DNA of 64,000 nt from Trichoplax adhaerens. Lineage: Eukaryota > Placozoa > Uniplacotomia > Trichoplacea > Trichoplacidae. Both the position numbers and the translations under genes were made by a program. This document shows, piece after piece, positions 57,131 to 64,000 of this stretch (its first letter is position 1; the number at the start of each line of letters is the position of its first letter). The DNA lies in NCBI RefSeq assembly GCF_000150275.1, contig NW_002060945.1, positions 259,872-323,871 on the forward strand. Direction: 5' to 3'. The notes beneath the pieces are model-generated. The model did no database searches. It saw only the letters and a program-made list of their open reading frames with translations, and was not told where the DNA came from.

Positions 57131-57243
57131 TAGGAAACTGCAGCACTCGGGTGAGAAATTTGAAAAGTTGGACGTGACTGCTATCCTCCAGTTGGACACC
57201 AGGCGTGGTAAATAGTGGTTGTACCTTTCAAAGTGGAAGAAAA

Positions 57244-60200
57244 ATGGCGCTAGGCGATCTTGGATATCAACTAATCAATCATGCTAGGACATTTATCGAC
57301 GGCTATGGCAACAGCACGCTTGTTCTGTTGGCAACTACGATCGTTTTAGCTATTCTTTTGGCCTACAAGCAGGTCAAATCGTCAGTAGCAACAAGAGGCA
57401 TGGTATGACAGCAGAACATACATAGTAGCATATGATACATTTTCCAATCATGTTGAATAAGTTAAGATATTCAATAAATTCAGCGATATCATCCAATGAT
57501 ACAGAGTAGATGATACAATCACTAGCATCCATTAGCCTACGTCAAAGTAACTACTTACAGCATAGACTGATTTTACAGCTACTACTGTATACTCATCACT
57601 TGCTACAATTGTGCTCAATGATATTGCATGGACTAGAGAATGAAACTTGATGACGTATCCAAGTCAATGATTCAGTTTATGTTATTCTTCAACTTGTTCT
57701 CCAATCGATTGCTTGCCCATTACTGCTACTGCTACTACTACTAATGACCAAAGTATTCGTTCCTCCTGATTTATTTATAATTCTAAATATTGTTCTCATG
57801 ATGTAGAATCTACCACCACACATACCATCCAGTATACCATTTCTTGGTTGCTCAATAGAATTCTCCAAAAATCCTATTCTCTTCTTGCAAAATGCTCACA
57901 AGAAGGTAAGCAATGCTGGAATAATATCTTATCATACATCTCTCATAAGTTCAAGTTAATGATTGTATACCGCTACTCCACTATTACAATATGAAAAGAG
58001 TCAAATGTTCAATTTACAATATTTGATCTTTCATATACTCATACTGGAGTGAGAAGGGTAAAGCAGAAACTTCTAAGACATTAGAATAATACTTATGGAT
58101 TAGTCTTACAAGTCCCTGGGTAAAGTATACTAATTATCCAATATTCTCTTTCCAAATACTAGTACATGCATTGTATAACGGTATACAACACTGCATGACA
58201 CTATTCAAATTGATTATTGAAAAGCATTTGAAAGTCAGATGCAAAAAATGACTAATAACTTTTACATGATAAAGTATGTAAAGCTAGCTGCTTGAAAGGA
58301 TTACCGTTTGTGAAATGATCAAGTGTGTTATTGCAGCATCGTAGTTATAAACTGTTGCCGCTATGACGATGATCTTATTAACCTTATCTATGCCACTTGT
58401 CTTATCTCCCCATATATACTCCATATTCGCATGACGTAAAAGTACGGGGAAGTATTCAGTTTTACTATGGTTGGCAGCACGTTTACGTACCTAGTTGGAT
58501 CAGAGGCCAGTTCACTCTTTTTTAATTCCAAGAATGAAGATTTAAACGCTGAAGACGTATATTCACAACTCACTACCCCGGTATTTGGGAAAGGCGTAGC
58601 TTACGACGTTCCACATAAGGTATCCGTAAGAAGAATGATGCAAACTGTGATACTTTGTGTCAGATATATTATTGGACATTTCTCACAATTCTGCATACCT
58701 TGGCCAACAACGTTTTTGATAATATAATCAATAATTGATTGAGAATCTAGTAATTAAAAGAAGTCAACATGTTTGATCCAAACTTTTGTCTAGGTGTTTC
58801 TTGAACAGAAAAAAATGTTCAAGACTGGACTTACCATTGCCAGATTTCAAAATTACGTACCTATGATCGAAGAAGAAACTCGTGAATATTTCAAACGATG
58901 GGGAAATGAAGGAGAAAAAGGTATAGCATTATAACTATGTCCAATCTTTTGTTAACTACTAAACTATATAAAGTAATAGAACCTTCTATCTGCTGTATTA
59001 TCGATGTGTATATTCCTATTGCTTAAGGTAATCAAATAGAAATAGTTACCTTGTGTTCTTCTTTATTTTAGATTTATTTGTTGCTCTTTCGGAGTTAATT
59101 ATTATGACGGCTAGTCGCTGCTTGCATGGTAAGTACAACAAATAGATTTCAATGTACATTATGGAATGATATAACATCAATGCTTCTCTTCCTGGTAATC
59201 GTATTGCACAATACATTTATTAAAAAGAAATTATCATATTCTAGGCAAAGAAATTAGGTCTTTACTGGATGAGAGAATTGCCCAACTCTATGCTGATTTA
59301 GATGGCGGCTTCACGCAGTTAGCCTGGCTTTTACCAGGTTGGATCCCCTTTCCGAGCTTCATGTATGTATCAATGATGATTTGATATACCGGCAGAGAGA
59401 TATAATTATAATACAATTAAAAATAATAAGACAAAACGTAATTACTTCATAACCATTTACAGTAAACGCGATAATGCCAACAAAGAAATGAAGAGAATTT
59501 TCCGCTCGGTAAATTGTATTAGATAGCGATGAATCAACATTAAATTTTGAATGTCATTCGATGGACAGGATGTATTTAATTTTTCTTGTATACAAATGTA
59601 ATAGGTTATTACAAATAGGATTAAGGAACAAAAATATGAAGATGACATGTTGAACACCTTGATAGAATCTAGTTACAGGTTACCATTGAGTAGAGTTGAT
59701 TAATAGAGAATAACATTCGTTAATGTAATACATTAGTGCTCGAGTACTTTAGCATGATAAAACGAGTTTTAAAATTGATCAATAGAATAATTTGGATATT
59801 AACTATGATATTATTATTTAATTCTATTTGTAGGAGCGGTCGCAAACTAACTGAAGACGAAATTGCTGGTATGCTTATTGCATTGTTATTGGCTGGCCAA
59901 CATACATCCTCAACAACAAGTTCATGGCTAGGCTTTTTCATTTCTAAAGATAAAAAGTGGCAGGTCGGCTGTAGACTTAATGCGATGCAATGACATCACA
60001 CATATAATTTCAAATCTTGTTGGAAATTTGTTATTAGCGACAGTTATTTGATGTGTATTAATTAATTATTCGATCGGACCGGACTTTATTTATGACACAG
60101 GATAGATTGATTGAGGAACAGCACGAAGTTTTTGGAGATGACGACGATTTGGAACCTTTATCTTATGAGAAGGTTTGACGTTGAACGTATTATCGAAATA

Positions 60201-61166
60201 GTTCTAATTTACGCGCACTAACAAAACTATAGTAGATAGAATTCAGGTTAGAATTGAATAACATGGCTCTTGGAATATTCCTGAGCGCACTTCTACGTTG
60301 ATATATCGCTATAATAAATATACTGTAATGCAGAAATAATTGCCGTTTCAAAAGTTTGGAGCTTTATCATTCGTCTCGTTCTTGCACTTATGATTGTTGA
60401 TGGCAAATTTTGATTTCGCGTTGATATTAAACGTATTTCTTATTTCATTGTAGTTGAAAGAATTAAAGCATCTAGATCGTACTCTCAAGGAGACTCTACG
60501 TCTTCGCCCACCCATCATGACAATGATGAGAATGGCTAAAACACCGCAGGTGCGAATTTATACTAATTGTACGTTGTATATCTGTTATGTGTCTCTAAGT
60601 CTTATTAAATAACAACTAGAGTATCTCAGTATACTATTAATAATAAAAATAGAAAGTTAAAGGTTACACGATACCAACTGGGCATCAGATATGTGTATCT
60701 CCAACCGTGAATCAAAGATTATACTCGGTGTGGAAAGACGGTGAAACTTTCAATCCTGATCGGTACGTAATTTAATTTATTTTTAACAAATAGTATGAAT
60801 AAAACACTCGTATTTAAATTTTGTCTATTGTCGGTTAAATCGAAATAGATTTGCTGAAGAAGGTCTTGATAACAGTGAAAAATTTTCATATGTACCTTTT
60901 GGAGCAGGTAAAGCCATTAAAATGATTATACATTTTGTGATATAATCGATGTTAGAGATTAAGTGCTTATTATAATCGCACATATAGGTCGACATAGATG
61001 CATTGGCGAATTTTTCGCTTACGTCCAAATAAAAACTATCTGGTCGGTTTTAATCCGAACTTACGAATTAGATTTGGTAGACAATTACTTTCCAGAAGTG
61101 AATTTTACGACCATGATTCATACACCAAGTCGTCCTTTAATTCGGTATAAGAAGCGTAGTTCATAA
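57244..61166 (+). CDS. CYP51: Sterol 14-alpha-demethylase (lanosterol 14-alpha-demethylase)
   Basis: ER P450 that removes the 14-alpha-methyl group of lanosterol in three oxidations, one step after the neighbouring lanosterol synthase. Exons: 57244-57402, 57807-57905, 58443-58619, 58794-58920, 59072-59128, 59245-59362, 59463-59508, 59605-59678, 59834-59963, 60101-60172, 60454-60549, 60653-60762, 60849-60907, 60988-61166. GT-AG throughout, phases consistent, 500 residues (human about 503-509). It has an N-terminal anchor ([14 protein letters not shown]), [12 protein letters not shown], the CYP51 B' signature with Y-D-V-P, and D-L-D-G-G-F in the F-G region. The I-helix is A-G-Q-H-T-S-S, the K-helix is E-T-L-R and the haem loop is P-F-G-A-G-R-H-R-C-I-G. 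Start: ATG in AAAATGG; no upstream in-frame ATG gives a better start. An ATTAAA at 61,280-61,285 could be the poly(A) signal. Confidence 0.96.
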
Positions 61167-61279
61167 GTTATTTGTTTGGAATAACTTTCTCACTTGTTTG
61201 TTTCAATTGTGAACTTGTCATTTATATCGTGATTTCTTTGTTAACTCACAATTCAACTGAATTTTAACTATAACATTCT

Positions 61280-61285
61280 ATTAAA
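61280..61285 (+). terminator. Candidate polyadenylation signal of CYP51
   Basis: ATTAAA, the common variant signal, about 114 nt after the stop. AATAAA also occurs at 61,603-61,608. Either could be used; this is weak evidence in AT-rich DNA. Confidence 0.25.
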
Positions 61286-62324
61286 TTATGATTTTAAGGA
61301 GATTACGCAGCAATATTTACCCAGTTTATGCAGACTTGCTGTAGTTTACATCTGTACAACAATAGTAGGGCTTAGTTAATGTGAACTTACTATGCCATAA
61401 ATTTATTATCTTGCTCATGTACAAATACGTAAACCTAGGGTAATTGGCTTATGCAAGTTTGCATTCTAAGGTCGATTTGTAGTTTTCATCGAATAATTTT
61501 GAATTTGCATTGTGTGAAATTTTATTCAAAATCTAAGGTTAACTATCGCTAACTTAAAGAAAGATTTTTGCGACTGCATGCGATAATACTCGCATAGTTT
61601 GTAATAAAAGAAACTTTAATCAGGTATGATGGTATTACGCACTTGCTCGTATATGCTGTCGGGAGAAATTAAGAATAAACTGGCTATTAGCTTTGTTTGC
61701 GTGTGAAATGTAGCGATGTTGAAATTAAACCTTTTCTCCTTGTTTATATTTGCACAATGCACAGTATACAGTATACTGTATAAACCAGTCTTAAGGCTGA
61801 AAACGTTCATAGGAAAGCCTTTAATACCGTATACGACGTATGTGTACGTACTGTATTATGTAATAAACACGAGTATACGCGTATAGCATACCTACTCTGC
61901 AAACAGAATGCAGAGTTTTCCATGTAAAGACCCCATTTAAAAGAATTTATTTTAATCCTGTCTAACGTATGGCATGCGAATATGCTGTATGAGTCATATT
62001 AGTTTATAATGATCCGATTTCGTAGCAACTCGAGATCTGTTCACTTATTACGTTAAATACCTGCCGCAGAGAAGTACTGTAGAAGCTTAAGGGTATACAG
62101 ACCAATAAAAATCATAACGCTACTACTACCGAACAACTTGAGAAGTGAATATTCGATAATTATGCGATCATTTATGATTGTACGCAGTAAAACTGAGTAG
62201 TCGGGATTGTAAACAACCTAAATAATTGCTTAAAACCATACAGGTATTACCAGAGTTACGTCCATTAATTAATTAGTTATAATTATCGAGAGATCCGCGA
62301 TACTTGGCTCTCCAACACTTAGCG

Positions 62325-62365
62325 CCTAATGCGCACGCGTCATCGGTTGCCATGGCACAACTTTT
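62325..62365 (+). promoter_or_regulatory. GC-richer motif cluster: NRF1-like and X-box-like sites
   Basis: In otherwise AT-rich DNA, TGCGCACGCGTC (NRF1-like, imperfect in the second half) is followed by GGTTGCCATGGCACAAC. The latter has an exact left half of an RFX X-box (GTTGCC) and an imperfect right half (GGCAC-AAC). It lies about 460 bp upstream of the next start codon, so it probably belongs to that gene's promoter. Matches are by eye. Confidence 0.35.
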
Positions 62366-62814
62366 TGAACACTATGTCTAGCAGAAGCAAAATGCACAAG
62401 TTTGTAGAGAGATCAAGTTAAGGAAATGTATGTAGTTTATACTATAGCAATTTTATAGATGTTATAAACCGTTTAATTCATCATAGTATTTGCGTATTCA
62501 ATATTAAGTATACGGTTTGGAACACACACCGAATCTTTGTCAGTTGATATTGAAGTTTGAAGAGTGGAAGATTTCGTAGGCGATCGATGTCTGTATACAC
62601 TCTTGTATGTATGTCGTATTGGAAATAGCTATAGTAGAATGAACATATTTCATTATGAGCTACGCTTGTAGTATTGCAACAAGATAAGTGTAATGCGGTG
62701 ATATTTAGCTACTACTATAAGTCAGGTAATTCTTTTACACTATAGTAAACTGATATGATATTAAAGTACAAGTAGCAAATAATACACTGTTGGTAAGAAT
62801 ATCCATAACCTAAG

Positions 62815-63861
62815 ATGGAGACATCAAAATCACCCATCGAACATTCAACTGCTTTAAAGTTTATAAGTGATTACAAAAAGGCTGTTGATGACGAAACAGT
62901 TGACAGCTTTCAATATAACGCGTCTGCACTGATCGATCTAGCCAAGGATAAGCAGGAATTATTTGAGGAGGATATCGCCATTATACGAGAACATTTGACG
63001 CGACTATTCGTTACTGTCCTCGGAGAAGAAAGGTAATCTTGACTTTTTCCGACCTTTGAATCATTCTAATAAGATTAATACTGTACTGTATACACAGAAA
63101 ATGATCTAAATTGGTCAGTTAATTAGATGCAATTTATTATCGATAAAGGGCATAATCTAGTAATAAATTTCATCCGTTAACCCCATTGCCAATTTATTAA
63201 TTATGATATCTCTATGCACAATTATTTGACACTGATGTATAACCTAGCAACGAGTGGCAGTGGTCGAGACTCTATGAGGTATTAGAATCATTACAGCCAT
63301 GGAGTTCATCAATCATTAGCCATCAGGTGAGGGTAGCAATGTTGATCGTTTAAAAACCATGACTTGCGTGAATATTAACAACTAGAAGTTATACGTTAAT
63401 AGGAAATTGTTTACATTTTTAAGTCTGTCAATTTTTTACTAATTAATCGTTTTGTATAAGCATAAAGTAGCTAATGTAACATTTTGCTTTAAGTATGATA
63501 AATTTCGCTTTTACTGTGGTAGATAACATACTATATCAATCGCATCAATCGACATATCATAACGAATCCGAGTACTCCATGTGCAACATCAATATCAGAT
63601 ATCATCAAAGCTTTCAATTCGGTAACTATTACATTGCTTATGAATTATTTCGTCTCTGTTTACTCTAACTATACAATTTTATCGTTATCTTTACAGTCAA
63701 AGGATACAACTAGCAATAATAAAATTACTTCAGCTGTAAATGGCTCGAAGCAGGCTGAGAACGTAACCGAGAATGCATCAAAAAGCCCAAGATTAAATAA
63801 ACAAATCCCCGCAAGAAATCCATTAAAAGAAGAAGATAATCCCTATGTGCTAAAAATTAGG
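62815..63861 (+). CDS. Unrecognised gene, 5' part (continues past the window end)
   Basis: Three exons join cleanly: 62815-63032 (phase 2 end), 63248-63326 and 63697-63861, all GT-AG, giving 154 residues and no stop. I do not recognise the family. The first 73 residues are acidic and predicted helical (pattern I-x-x-Y-K-K-A-V-D-D-E-T-V and L-x-x-L-F-V-T-V-L-G-E-E-R). Exon 2 is aromatic-rich (N-E-W-Q-W-S-R-L-Y). Exon 3 starts with a disordered S/N/K-rich stretch and ends N-P-Y-V-L-K-I-R. Further coding-like sequence (D-V-P-K-V-L-Q-N-K-S-I-Y) runs to the last base, about 63,915-64,000, but I could not find an acceptor with the right phase, so the fourth exon is unresolved. An X-box-like site upstream could hint at a ciliary role; that is speculation. 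Confidence 0.65.
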
Positions 63862-64000
63862 GTATGAATATTTTCATAAATTACAATATCATACATACAT
63901 AGTCAGTAATTGTTATGATGTGCCAAAAGTCTTACAAAATAAATCTATATACAAGGATAATCAAAGCTATGTTCCGGATGATGAGTTAAAATTTAGAGAC

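Larger units (their letters stand above)
54038..57243. other. Head-to-head intergenic region between lanosterol synthase and CYP51
   Basis: 3.2 kb between two divergently transcribed sterol genes. It must hold both promoters. It contains a tandem array (54.59-55.46 kb) and a palindrome-rich block (56.19-57.13 kb). A gcag|gtaagc site at 55,624-55,633 and a pyrimidine-rich ctatcctccag at 57,180-57,190 could bound a 5' UTR intron of CYP51. CTCGGGTGAG at 57,146-57,155 is a weak, imperfect match to a sterol regulatory element. None of these is proven. Confidence 0.4.
61167..62814. other. Intergenic region between CYP51 and the unrecognised gene
   Basis: 1.6 kb of AT-rich DNA. It holds the CYP51 3' UTR, a short CAGTATACAGTATACTGTA palindromic run near 61,763, and a small GC-richer island at 62,325-62,365 that looks like a promoter element cluster (listed separately). 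Confidence 0.5.

Overview
This is a nuclear window from an animal-like eukaryote. It is AT-rich, the genes are split by GT-AG introns of mostly 60-500 bases, and there are no prokaryotic features. An AKAP9/pericentrin-type centrosomal protein with a PACT domain points to Metazoa. A complete lanosterol-type sterol pathway segment (oxidosqualene cyclase plus CYP51) fits an early-branching animal that still makes sterols, such as a placozoan or sponge. That placement is inference from gene content and base composition only.

Layout: 1-5,082 is non-coding upstream DNA. From 5,083 to 27,245 (+) lies one giant coiled-coil gene. I resolved it into 24 exons whose phases all agree (16,278 nt, 5,425 residues). 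Exons of 7.5 kb and 4.5 kb carry most of it, and the last exon carries the PACT domain. From 27,246 to about 33,660 is gene-free DNA with a tandem array. From 33,664 to 47,198 (+) is a divergent but intact CYP51 paralog (14 exons, 507 residues, with a tentative first exon). From 54,037 down to 49,144 (-) is a complete lanosterol synthase (24 exons, 714 residues). From 57,244 to 61,166 (+) is a canonical CYP51 (14 exons, 500 residues). From 62,815 to the window end is the 5' part of an unrecognised gene.

Lanosterol synthase folds 2,3-oxidosqualene into lanosterol, and CYP51 removes the 14-alpha-methyl group of lanosterol, so the middle of the window is a three-gene sterol mini-cluster of two consecutive pathway steps. 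The cyclase sits between two CYP51 copies: convergent with the divergent copy and divergently oriented (head-to-head) from the canonical one. The two CYP51 genes share all 13 comparable intron positions and phases, so they arose by duplication. The divergent copy lacks the acidic residue of the proton-delivery pair known from human CYP51 (D231-H314) and has a changed K-helix/SRS5 region, which suggests an altered reaction or substrate. This is the most interesting feature of the window.

Non-coding DNA is rich in short degenerate tandem duplications (units of about 86-470 bp) and in GTAC/TACTGTAC palindromic blocks. The densest block lies directly upstream of the canonical CYP51. I saw no tRNA, rRNA, CRISPR array or intact transposon.
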